A stretch of DNA of 9,182 nucleotides from Candidatus Thorarchaeota archaeon (lineage in GTDB: Archaea > Asgardarchaeota > Thorarchaeia > Thorarchaeales > Thorarchaeaceae), in NCBI GenBank assembly GCA_016840825.1, contig JAEORN010000132.1, positions 1-9,182 on the forward strand, given 5' to 3'. This document shows, one piece after another, positions 1 through 6,422 of this stretch (positions are counted from its first letter, which is position 1; each line of letters opens with the position of its first letter). The translations under genes and the position numbers were made by a program. The notes beneath the pieces were generated by a model. The model was not told where the DNA came from. It did no database searches and saw nothing but the letters and a program-made list of their open reading frames with translations.

Positions 1-99
1 GACTTCGATTGATAATTAATTCTAACTTAGTTCATTCCACAACTTTCATGCCAGGATACGAAATGACACAGAGAGAATCCTTACCACTTACTATACAAT
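1..99. other. Non-coding left edge downstream of neuC-like gene
   Basis: This 99-base stretch lies downstream of the leftward neuC-like gene. I see stops in all frames that I followed and no convincing start with a ribosome binding site on either strand. A short minus-strand ATG near 50 stops after five codons. It is AT-rich, so it could hold a terminator or the promoter of a gene beyond the edge, but no T-tract or stem-loop is strong enough to call. Confidence 0.5.
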
Positions 100-1254
100 C
101 TAATAAGTGATCAACTTCCTCAAGAGCTTGTCATCAATCTCGATCTTTCTGAGGACTTCAACAATCTTCTGCGAGCTATTACCATCTCCAAAAGGATTTG
201 TGACTGTTTTAAGCCTCTGTTGAAACCCATCGTTGTAAAGTGCGAAATTAATACCATCAATGATATCTTTACTCTTTGCTTTTACATTGATTATATTCTC
301 GCTCAGACCTCGTGATTTCTGCCTTGAGCCGATATTTATCACAGGCAGCTTGATTGACGCAGCTTCAATGATACCGCTGCTAGAATTACCAATCATTACT
401 GCGACATGCTTCATTAAATCGATGTAATCATCATGAGGAAGGCTCTTTATTATCTTAATGAACGGCAGTCCAACAAGCTTCTCAATTTCTGCTATGATCT
501 CCTCATTCCCGAGGTCGTTATTTGGATAGAGTATTACTGTTTTTAATTTCAATGTCTTCAAAGCTTGAGCAATTTCCCTCATCTGTGCCCCGCCATCTTC
601 ATGCGGGAAGACAGGATGGAAAACCATTAGTATCGACTGGTTGTCTAGTTCAAAGTCTATCCTCTCGGATATTTCTGCTAATGATACTGGCTTTTTCTGT
701 ACAATCGTATCTAGTGCCATAGAACCTACAAGATGTATTCTCCACGCTTCTTCTCCCATTTTCAGTAATCGCTCTTTATGTTGGCTGATTGCTACAAAAT
801 GAATGCTAGCAAAGCGCGATATTGAATGGCGTATACTCTCATCGATTAGACCACTATCTGTTCTATCACCACCATGAATATGTGCTATTGGTATTTTCAG
901 AAGCGCTGCAGGTAACACCGCTGCAAGTGGTTCTAATCTGTCTCCGATTACTACCAAAACATCAGGCGAAATTCTTGAGAGTTCTAAAGTGAATCCTTTC
1001 ACTGCTCTTGCAAGAGATGAACCATAGTAGATACGAGGATCTTCTGCTTCATCATACATCTCAATTATCGATTCGATTGGAAATCTATCCCTTTTAATTA
1101 GTTCAATTGTCAATCCGTATTCTTCTAAAAGATGCAATCCTGTGACCATAAGCGATAATTCCAGATCACTGCTCTCAACGATACGACGGATCAAAGGCTT
1201 CAATACACCATATTCTGCTCTTGAACCTGTAACAATAGCAATCTTCCTTTTCAT
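100..1254 (-). CDS. neuC: UDP-N-acetylglucosamine 2-epimerase (hydrolysing), NeuC/LegG type
   Basis: This cytoplasmic enzyme removes UDP while inverting C2 of a UDP-GlcNAc-type sugar, giving free ManNAc (NeuC) or its 2,4-diacetamido-6-deoxy analogue (LegG). The 384 residues match the usual family length. Visible hallmarks are the N-terminal TGSRAEYG (9-16), GDRLE (104-108), HIHGGD (125-130) followed by DESIRHSISRFA, and the C-terminal UDP-binding GNSSSGIIEA (289-298) and NPFGDGNSS (353-361). This is the two-Rossmann GT-B-like fold of WecB/NeuC. NeuC and LegG cannot be told apart from motifs alone; the neighbouring dehydratase and aminotransferase favour LegG. The gene follows the NeuB-type gene on the same strand after 105 bases, so it may be cotranscribed or have its own promoter. 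The ATG at 1254 has no clear Shine-Dalgarno, but MKRKIAIVTGSRAEYG is the expected family N terminus. Confidence 0.92.
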   Translation of the reverse strand: MKRKIAIVTGSRAEYGVLKPLIRRIVESSDLELSLMVTGLHLLEEYGLTIELIKRDRFPIESIIEMYDEAEDPRIYYGSSLARAVKGFTLELSRISPDVLVVIGDRLEPLAAVLPAALLKIPIAHIHGGDRTDSGLIDESIRHSISRFASIHFVAISQHKERLLKMGEEAWRIHLVGSMALDTIVQKKPVSLAEISERIDFELDNQSILMVFHPVFPHEDGGAQMREIAQALKTLKLKTVILYPNNDLGNEEIIAEIEKLVGLPFIKIIKSLPHDDYIDLMKHVAVMIGNSSSGIIEAASIKLPVINIGSRQKSRGLSENIINVKAKSKDIIDGINFALYNDGFQQRLKTVTNPFGDGNSSQKIVEVLRKIEIDDKLLRKLITY

Positions 1255-1359
1255 GATACTAGCCAGTCAGTTTGTTTGGAAGACCACAAGCATTTGGTGT
1301 ATTTGTGTTTTAGTATCCCACGTGGCACCTCATAATTCTCGTAAAAGATGTGCAGATTG
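1255..1359. other. Spacer between the neuB-like and neuC-like genes
   Basis: A 105-base spacer read leftward from the neuB-like stop to the neuC-like start. It has no Shine-Dalgarno next to the neuC-like ATG. A weak A/T-rich box on the minus strand (AAATAC at 1299-1304) could serve as a TATA element with a leader of about 20 bases. An 8-base palindrome CCACGTGG sits at 1318-1325. I cannot decide between an internal promoter and plain readthrough. Confidence 0.3.
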
Positions 1360-2412
1360 TCACTCCCAACTGATCATATCTTCTTGTAACACATCATCTC
1401 TTCGAATATTCTCTCTCGCCCTCTTACCAATCACATCTTTCAGTCGACTTGGTTTCATTCCAGTTCCAGGTCTCTTGATGTCAATCATATCTTTCGTGAT
1501 GATAGTTCCTTTGGAAATGTTTATGCTTGCAACAAGACTTTTTCTCGCAACTGCTGCGATATCAGTTTCTGTTTTCGTGGGTTTTTTCAAGCCATCACCA
1601 AGAGCAATATCCGCGTCTCTAACCAATTCTACAAGTTCCTTGAGTTCCTGCGGTTCCATTGATGCTTTATGATCTGGTCCCGGAAGGTCTCTAGATAAAG
1701 TGAAGTGCTTTTCTAGAATACATGCACCTAATGAGACCGCAATTATGGCTGCTAATGTTCCAACAGTATGATCTGAAAATCCAGTAAGAACATCATACTC
1801 GTCTCTCATTGTTTTAATCGTGCGCAAATTCTGATCCTTGAGGTCTGCTGGATAATTGGTAACACACTGCAATAAAACAATCTGCTCATTACCCACATTT
1901 CTCACTGTTTCAATGGCGTCTTGGATTTCCTCAAGTGTTGCCATACCTGCTGAAATAAGAACTGGTTTCCCCTTTTTTCCGATTTCTTCGATTGCTGGAA
2001 GATTTGTTATATCGCCTGAGCCAATTTTATAGGCTGGAACTAAAGGATCGAGAAAATCTATTGCATCATAGGAATGAGGAGTAGAAAGGAAAATTATTCC
2101 TCTATCATCACAATACTTCTTTAGTTCCTTGAAAGTTTCGTATTCAAATTCATATTTTCTGACCATCTCAATTTGGCTCTGTGTTTTGCCTAGATTCTTT
2201 TTCTGATAGCTTGCCATTTCAGCCGATGCTGTCATTACGCCTTCTGATTTGAATGTCTGAAACTTTACTGCGTCTGCTCCTGCTTTTTTCGCCTCATCAA
2301 TCAATTGCTTTGCAAGCGTGATTTCTCCATTATGGTTTATGCCAGCTTCTGCTATAATGAAGCAAGGCTCACCATCTCCAATCCATTTGCCGCCGATGTT
2401 TACCCTATACAT
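1360..2412 (-). CDS. neuB: N-acetylneuraminate/legionaminate synthase family (NeuB/LegI type)
   Basis: This enzyme condenses phosphoenolpyruvate with a six-carbon N-acetylated sugar (ManNAc or 2,4-diacetamido-2,4,6-trideoxymannose) to form a nine-carbon nonulosonic acid. The 350 residues are the normal length. An N-terminal TIM barrel (about 1-280) carries IAEAGINHNG (20-29), KFQTF (50-54), STPH (110-113), KIGSGDITNLP (129-139), SDHT (213-216), EKHFT (234-238) and GPDHKAS (245-251). H215 and H236 match the metal-binding histidines known in meningococcal NeuB. A C-terminal antifreeze-like SAF domain (about 290-350) includes RPGTG (314-318). STPH where many NeuB proteins have STPF is a subgroup variant. 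It is the first gene of the leftward pair. The ATG at 2412 is preceded by only a weak GGGAAG. Its substrate (Neu5Ac, legionaminic or another acid) is inferred from neighbours, not proven. Confidence 0.94.
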   Translation of the reverse strand: MYRVNIGGKWIGDGEPCFIIAEAGINHNGEITLAKQLIDEAKKAGADAVKFQTFKSEGVMTASAEMASYQKKNLGKTQSQIEMVRKYEFEYETFKELKKYCDDRGIIFLSTPHSYDAIDFLDPLVPAYKIGSGDITNLPAIEEIGKKGKPVLISAGMATLEEIQDAIETVRNVGNEQIVLLQCVTNYPADLKDQNLRTIKTMRDEYDVLTGFSDHTVGTLAAIIAVSLGACILEKHFTLSRDLPGPDHKASMEPQELKELVELVRDADIALGDGLKKPTKTETDIAAVARKSLVASINISKGTIITKDMIDIKRPGTGMKPSRLKDVIGKRARENIRRDDVLQEDMISWE

Positions 2413-2523
2413 TTTTTCTTCCCGCTTTCATTTGACAAATCCCTACATCTCTTTTGTTGGAATTTTGCCATCCATACTCGTACTAAGTTCCTATCAATGC
2501 GAAGAGTATAACAACAAGAGATA

Positions 2524-2546
2524 ATGTATTAATTTTAAGAATACAT
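2524..2546. repeat. Inverted repeat, 7-base arms, in divergent spacer
   Basis: ATGTATT (2524-2530) and AATACAT (2540-2546) are perfect reverse complements separated by nine A/T-rich bases. The 23-base dyad lies between the divergent neuB-like and aminotransferase genes, 62 bases before the rightward ATG. It resembles an operator for a dimeric regulator. The A/T richness of the spacer means chance is a real alternative. Confidence 0.3.
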
Positions 2547-2598
2547 GAATAGCTCTATTTGAATGTTGAATGACTTCTGTTTACTAATAGGTTTGTCT

Positions 2599-2602
2599 GG
2601 AG
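2599..2602 (+). promoter_or_regulatory. Shine-Dalgarno-like GGAG of the aminotransferase gene
   Basis: GGAG lies six bases before the ATG at 2609 and nine before the second in-frame ATG at 2612. Either start is therefore compatible, and the difference is one residue. Confidence 0.45.
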
Positions 2603-2608
2603 TAGTCT

Positions 2609-3739
2609 ATGATGTCTGAATGGCGAATTCCTCTTTACAAAATATATTACGATGATGATGATGTAAATGCTGTGAGTAGTGTAATCAGACGCGGTATGAA
2701 TTGGACTGGAGGCACTTCTGTACCTTCATTTGAAAGGGAAATTGCACAGGTAACTCATCGGCAATATGCGGTTGCTTTCAACTCGGGCACATCCGGTCAA
2801 TTAGCGATTCTCCAAGCGCTGCATATTGGGAAAGGAGACTCTGTAATAGTACCGTCATTCACGTTCATATCAACATGCAATACTGTAATCCAAACTGGCG
2901 CGACTCCCATTTTCGCGGATATTGAGGATGAGAGTTATGGTCTAGACCCAGCTGATTTTGAAAGTAAAATCTCTGAAACGACGAAAGCTGTTGTTCCAGT
3001 TCATTACGCAGGAGCAAGTTGTCGTATAGATGAAATCAAGAAGATTGCTGATGATAATGACATACTAGTGATTGAAGATGCTGCAGAAGCTCTTGGCTCT
3101 CGGTACAGAGGAAAACCAGTTGGCTCTTCGGGTATTGCAGCAATGTATAGCTTTTGCGGAAACAAGGTTCTCACAACTGGTGAAGGTGGCATGGTTGTCA
3201 CAGATGACAAGGAAATCCAGGAGTCACTTGGTCTTCTAAGGTCACATGGGAGAAATGATCGAGGCGGATATTTTACATCCTCTGAATCATTTGACTATGT
3301 TGGATTGGGTTATAATTGGCGGATGTCTGAAATCACCGCTGAGTTGGGAAGATCACAATTGAAGAAACTCCAACTACTAATCAACAAACGGCAAATAGTC
3401 GCGCGGTTGTATGAGGAATGCTTGGAGAACGTAAACATAACTTGTCCGAAGCCAATAGCAGAAGCTACTCATATCTATCAAATGTACACCATTCGTTTTC
3501 AAAGCATTGATATGAGAGAAGCTGCACGAAAGAGGTTGACCAAAGAAGGCGTCATGTCAAAAATATACTTCGACCCAGTCCATCTGACATCGTTCTACGC
3601 AGACTTAGGACATAAGCAGGGAGAACTTCCGGTAACAGAGGATGTGGCAAAAACTGTATTGACTCTACCAATGTATCCTGACATGCCACAGGATGATGTG
3701 GAATTTGTATGTGGAATAATCCGAGATGTTCTAAAATAA
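2609..3739 (+). CDS. PLP-dependent nucleotide-sugar aminotransferase, DegT/DnrJ/EryC1/StrS family
   Basis: This cytoplasmic fold-type I PLP enzyme most likely transfers an amino group from glutamate to C4 of a UDP-4-keto-6-deoxy-GlcNAc. That is the LegC/PglE/PseC-type step after the 4,6-dehydratase encoded next door. The 376 residues are family length. Visible motifs are NSGTSGQLAI (58-67) binding the PLP phosphate, VPSFTFISTCN (81-91), VPVHYAG (129-135), IEDAAEALGS (155-164) with D157 contacting the PLP ring nitrogen, and CGNKVLTTGEGG (183-194) with Schiff-base lysine K186. YNWRMSEITAELGRSQL (235-251) and the C-terminal LPMYPDM (353-359) complete the pattern. The start is ATGATG, and either ATG is usable. 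The dehydratase gene follows after 108 bases. Which C4 stereochemistry it makes cannot be read from the sequence, and a role in another amino sugar is possible. Confidence 0.93.
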   Translation: MMSEWRIPLYKIYYDDDDVNAVSSVIRRGMNWTGGTSVPSFEREIAQVTHRQYAVAFNSGTSGQLAILQALHIGKGDSVIVPSFTFISTCNTVIQTGATPIFADIEDESYGLDPADFESKISETTKAVVPVHYAGASCRIDEIKKIADDNDILVIEDAAEALGSRYRGKPVGSSGIAAMYSFCGNKVLTTGEGGMVVTDDKEIQESLGLLRSHGRNDRGGYFTSSESFDYVGLGYNWRMSEITAELGRSQLKKLQLLINKRQIVARLYEECLENVNITCPKPIAEATHIYQMYTIRFQSIDMREAARKRLTKEGVMSKIYFDPVHLTSFYADLGHKQGELPVTEDVAKTVLTLPMYPDMPQDDVEFVCGIIRDVLK

Positions 3740-3813
3740 GAAATCTGTATTTCAATTGGAAACATCTCTCATAGAATGGGATTATTCAAGCATGCAGAAT
3801 ACCGAAAACAACA

Positions 3814-3824
3814 AAAGATATACT
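3814..3824 (+). promoter_or_regulatory. Possible archaeal TATA box before dehydratase gene
   Basis: The A/T-rich AAAAGATATAC is centred about 29 bases before the ATG at 3848. There is no Shine-Dalgarno in the ten bases before that ATG. In archaea transcription usually starts 25-28 bases after the TATA centre, so this would give a leaderless or nearly leaderless message. The core GATATAC recurs at 8016-8022 before the CapK-like gene. Confidence 0.4.
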
Positions 3825-3847
3825 CAAGAGCTAATTACTGACTACTC

Positions 3848-4771
3848 ATGAGCAAAGGAAGATCTGTCGTTTTAGTCACAGGCGGTGCTGGTGCAATAGG
3901 ATCTGCAATTGCGGAACACCTATTGAATGATAAAGAGACCGAATATCTTGTTCGTGTTTTAGATAGCGACGAGTATGGTGTCTGGAAACTTCAGCAACGA
4001 CTTAAGGGAAATCCACACATTCGTTTCTTCATAGGAAGTGTGCGAGATTATCCTCGCATCCATGAGGCGATGCATGGTGCAGATCATGTTATTCATTGTG
4101 CTGCCTACAAGCACGTAGCGTTATGTGAGTTTAATCCGTTTGATGCGGTTGAAACAAATGTGGTGGGCACCCAGAACACAATTCGGGCAGCGTTTGAATC
4201 AAGTACTGTGAAGAACTTCTTATACATCAGCACAGACAAGGCAGTTAATCCGACAAGTCTTATGGGCGCAACTAAGCTTATTGGAGAGCGGCTCGTTATT
4301 GCTGCGAATTATATCAAAGGCCTACGACAGGTACGACTAAGTGCTGTTCGCTTTCCTAATGTTATTCAAACTCGGGGCAATGTATTTGAGGCTTGGGAGA
4401 ATCAACTAAAGAAGGATGGAAAAATTCTTGTCACTGATCCCTCAATGACTCGTTATTTTATCCCCATCGAACATGCAGTTAGTTTTGTGATGGAAGCATT
4501 CAACTACATGAAAGGCGGCGAGATATTCTATCCTGGACAACTCGATAAGGTATTGAGGAACCTGTTGGATGTGGCTAAAGAATGGCTGGAGAAGCAACCC
4601 GTTAAGGGAGAAATCGTATATGGCAAGCCTGAGTTTGGCGAGAAGTTCCACGAATATCTGCACACGCCATCCGAAGAACCCTACGTGCAGCAGGTCTCTC
4701 CAACGCTTTGTATGATTCGACCTCCAACATACGATTTTGTGGAATGGAAACAGACTGGTGATGAGCAGTAA
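3848..4771 (+). CDS. UDP-sugar 4,6-dehydratase, extended SDR family (CapD/PglF/PseB-like)
   Basis: This NAD(P)-dependent soluble enzyme probably oxidises C4 and removes water from C5-C6 of UDP-GlcNAc, making the 4-keto-6-deoxy sugar used by the aminotransferase. The Rossmann glycine motif TGGAGAIGS is at 11-19, AAYKHV at 85-90, and the catalytic region STDKAVNP-TSLMGATK at 128-143. The usual SDR Tyr of YxxxK is Met139, with Lys143 kept and T129-D130-K131 present. Met here is typical of PglF/CapD/WbpM-type dehydratases, whereas the C5-inverting PseB has Tyr. RFPNV (168-172) and DPSMTRYFIPIEHAV (197-211) are further family blocks. At 307 residues it is a single catalytic domain like PseB and lacks the N-terminal membrane half of PglF. 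It lies 108 bases after the aminotransferase gene, with a possible promoter of its own. The exact product is inferred. Confidence 0.88.
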   Translation: MSKGRSVVLVTGGAGAIGSAIAEHLLNDKETEYLVRVLDSDEYGVWKLQQRLKGNPHIRFFIGSVRDYPRIHEAMHGADHVIHCAAYKHVALCEFNPFDAVETNVVGTQNTIRAAFESSTVKNFLYISTDKAVNPTSLMGATKLIGERLVIAANYIKGLRQVRLSAVRFPNVIQTRGNVFEAWENQLKKDGKILVTDPSMTRYFIPIEHAVSFVMEAFNYMKGGEIFYPGQLDKVLRNLLDVAKEWLEKQPVKGEIVYGKPEFGEKFHEYLHTPSEEPYVQQVSPTLCMIRPPTYDFVEWKQTGDEQ

Positions 4772-4856
4772 ACACAAAACTACTCTCTGATTCACTGACT
4801 TGTTATGCAATCATGGCTTGAAAGCCCTCGATATTCAGAAGGGATCACATTAAGGC
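4772..4856. other. Convergent spacer between dehydratase and radical SAM genes
   Basis: This 85-base spacer separates two gene ends facing each other. It should contain termination signals for both, but I see no run of T on either strand strong enough to call. A very short inverted repeat, GGCTT and AAGCC at 4815-4826, has only a two-base centre. Confidence 0.4.
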
Positions 4857-6248
4857 CTAACTTTGTCGAAAGCCTCTGAAGGAGTCGTCATGTTCCAAGT
4901 ACAGACTACGTGCCGTTTCAATCATCCTCTTCTTTAGATGGTCGTAGTAGTTCTCGAGAAGTCTACGATTTGCCTCAAAGAGAAGCCTATGAAAGTCCTC
5001 ATCGCTGTGAGGAGTGAAGTTCACAGCTAGTAAGTCCGAATTTGTATGTTTGTTCTCATAGAAATCTTCAGCATCCTTCAGCAGACCCTTTTCTATGGCA
5101 TAATAGTACAAGTCCGATCCTGGATATGGTGTTACAGGTCTAATGGTCCTTAACTGAGCATGATCATCATACTTTAGGAGGAATTGGACACCTTTCTCGA
5201 GTGTTTTTTCATCTTCACCAATATTGCCCCAGATGATGTTGAAACCTGGAGAAATGCCCGTTGCAAGTGTGTTCTGAATTCCCTCTTCAATCTGCACCAC
5301 ATTCAGGTTCTTATTCATCAACTTTAGACACCTATCATCCATACATTCAATGCCATAATTGATGAATACACATCCAGAATCTTTCATTAGTTTAAGGATG
5401 TCTGGCTTAGCGAAATTCAAACGACCATTGCATGACCATCTCATATCGATCCCAGATTCATTGAAGGCTTGGCAGAGATCCTTTATCCTTTTTGCTGAAA
5501 TCATCATGAGCTCATCGCCAAAAGTAAAGAAATTGATTCTATATTTTTCATTGAGAAGGCGCATCTCTTCTACCACATTCTCTGGGCTTCTAAGTCGTAT
5601 TCCTTCATCCATACGGTAACAGAAATTACATCTGTAGGGGCATCCTCTGGAACTCAGAATGGGTAAACAACGATCGCTATTTCTAATATGAGGCTGTCGC
5701 ATGAGAGAATAGTAATCCATATTGAAGAGGTCATATGCAGGAAATGGTATTGAGTCTAGGTCCTCAATGAGAGGTTGTCTTTCTGTTATTACACATTTTC
5801 CTTCGCTATCCTTGAATGCAATACCATTGACATCTTCCAGGTCAGTTCCAGATTCAAGAGCTGTCATGAGGTTTTGAGTACTGATTTCTCCCTCACCGAT
5901 TACCACTGCATCCGCCCGTGTCTTCTTAATGAAATATTCCGGCTCAGGTGAAGGGCCGTGGCCGCCAATTACATAGAATGGGCGATCAGGTACCCTGTTT
6001 ATGGCATCTGATATGCTTAGGAGTTTGTGATATTGGTAGTAGCCCCCAATCACTCCAACACCTACAACATCAAAGCTGTTCTTTGTTAAGTATTCGGTTA
6101 AATGAGAGTCAGGGTGATGGTACACGTCTTGGCTGTAAATTGTAATCTCGTGCCCTGCGTTTCGCAAGACAGAGGCAAGATATGCAATCCCCTGCGGAAA
6201 CCAATGTATGTACGAGTCGTTATCGTAAACCACAAGACAGATTTTCAT
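4857..6248 (-). CDS. B12-binding-domain radical SAM protein, function unknown
   Basis: The protein has an N-terminal cobalamin-binding-like Rossmann domain (about 1-135) and a radical SAM barrel (about 195-380). The first part shows MKICLVVYDND, the WFPQGIAYLASVL block near 16-28 and IGEGE (117-121). The iron-sulphur motif CPYRCNFC gives C203, C207 and C210, ligands of the [4Fe-4S] cluster that cleaves S-adenosylmethionine. TPYPGSDLY (373-381) and a charged helical C terminus follow. The classic DxHxxG cobalamin motif is not seen, as in many relatives, so B12 binding is uncertain. Members include methyltransferases and other C-C or C-N modifying enzymes; the substrate here cannot be read. I chose ATG at 6248 (463 residues) because it gives the standard MKICLVVYD start. 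A TTG at 6266 would add only six residues. It is transcribed alone, facing the dehydratase gene. Confidence 0.88.
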   Translation of the reverse strand: MKICLVVYDNDSYIHWFPQGIAYLASVLRNAGHEITIYSQDVYHHPDSHLTEYLTKNSFDVVGVGVIGGYYQYHKLLSISDAINRVPDRPFYVIGGHGPSPEPEYFIKKTRADAVVIGEGEISTQNLMTALESGTDLEDVNGIAFKDSEGKCVITERQPLIEDLDSIPFPAYDLFNMDYYSLMRQPHIRNSDRCLPILSSRGCPYRCNFCYRMDEGIRLRSPENVVEEMRLLNEKYRINFFTFGDELMMISAKRIKDLCQAFNESGIDMRWSCNGRLNFAKPDILKLMKDSGCVFINYGIECMDDRCLKLMNKNLNVVQIEEGIQNTLATGISPGFNIIWGNIGEDEKTLEKGVQFLLKYDDHAQLRTIRPVTPYPGSDLYYYAIEKGLLKDAEDFYENKHTNSDLLAVNFTPHSDEDFHRLLFEANRRLLENYYDHLKKRMIETARSLYLEHDDSFRGFRQS

Positions 6249-6275
6249 GGCAATCGATTTTTCCAACTTGAGTCG

Positions 6276-6290
6276 ATATTTGAATCTATC
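6276..6290 (-). promoter_or_regulatory. Possible promoter of the radical SAM gene
   Basis: On the minus strand GATAGATTCAAATAT runs from 6290 to 6276. The TTCAAATAT part is a TATA-like box centred about 32 bases before the ATG at 6248, predicting a leader of only a few bases. No strong Shine-Dalgarno precedes that ATG, which fits near-leaderless translation. The same GATAGATT plus AAATA pattern occurs before the divergent membrane gene. Confidence 0.42.
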
Positions 6291-6360
6291 CTAGGAAATT
6301 ACATGGAAGAGTATCCTAACGCCTCTAGTGCAATCAAGTAGTACAAACCTACCAATTAGA

Positions 6361-6375
6361 GATAGATTAAATAGT
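6361..6375 (+). promoter_or_regulatory. Possible promoter of the membrane-protein pair
   Basis: GATAGATTAAATAGT contains a TATA-like TTAAATAGT centred near 6371. An archaeal transcript would then begin near 6397. That is downstream of the ATG at 6384 but upstream of the ATG at 6423, so the box helps decide the start. It matches the promoter-like box of the divergent radical SAM gene except for one inserted base. Confidence 0.45.
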
Positions 6376-6400
6376 ATTTTGAAATGCTCCCGTCTAGGAA

Positions 6401-6407
6401 GAGAGGT
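6401..6407 (+). promoter_or_regulatory. Shine-Dalgarno-like GAGAGGT before the ATG at 6423
   Basis: GAGAGGT lies 15 bases before the ATG at 6423, a longer spacing than usual. It is inside the reading frame of the upstream ATG at 6384, which has no ribosome binding site of its own. It therefore gives modest support for the inner start. Confidence 0.35.
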
Positions 6408-6422
6408 AAGTCTGGTTTGTCA

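Larger units (their letters stand above)
2413..2608. promoter_or_regulatory. Divergent intergenic region between neuB-like and aminotransferase genes
   Basis: This 196-base AT-rich spacer must hold the start signals for the leftward neuB-like gene and the rightward aminotransferase gene. A plus-strand TATA-like TTTACTAATA lies at 2580-2589, about 24-27 bases before the two possible ATG starts. On the minus strand a TATACT-like element lies around 2505-2514, far from the neuB-like start. An imperfect-centre inverted repeat (2524-2546) sits between them. The positions suit a shared control region, but no single promoter is certain. Confidence 0.4.

Noticed and set aside
1318..1325. CCACGTGG palindrome between neuB-like and neuC-like genes
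   Set aside because: An isolated eight-base palindrome without a second copy or a promoter in a fitting position is expected by chance and was not called as an operator.
1142..1672. Plus-strand open frame of 176 codons
   Set aside because: It overlaps the strongly supported NeuC- and NeuB-type genes on the other strand, has no family motifs and reads as low-quality Ser/Ile-rich translation. It is a shadow frame.
4442..4810. Minus-strand open frame of 122 codons at the dehydratase 3' end
   Set aside because: It lies antisense to the conserved C-terminal part of the dehydratase and has no recognisable domain or ribosome binding site.
4815..4826. GGCTT/AAGCC hairpin as a terminator
   Set aside because: The arms are five bases with a two-base centre and no T-tract follows on either strand, so it is not a credible terminator.
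6249..6266. TTG start adding six residues to the radical SAM protein
   Set aside because: The ATG at 6248 begins exactly at the family-typical first beta strand, and no ribosome binding site supports the TTG.
6384..6422. Upstream ATG as start of the first membrane protein
   Set aside because: The TATA-like box at 6367-6375 would place the transcript start after this ATG. The extra 13 residues have no counterpart in the paralogous gene. It remains possible if the promoter call is wrong.
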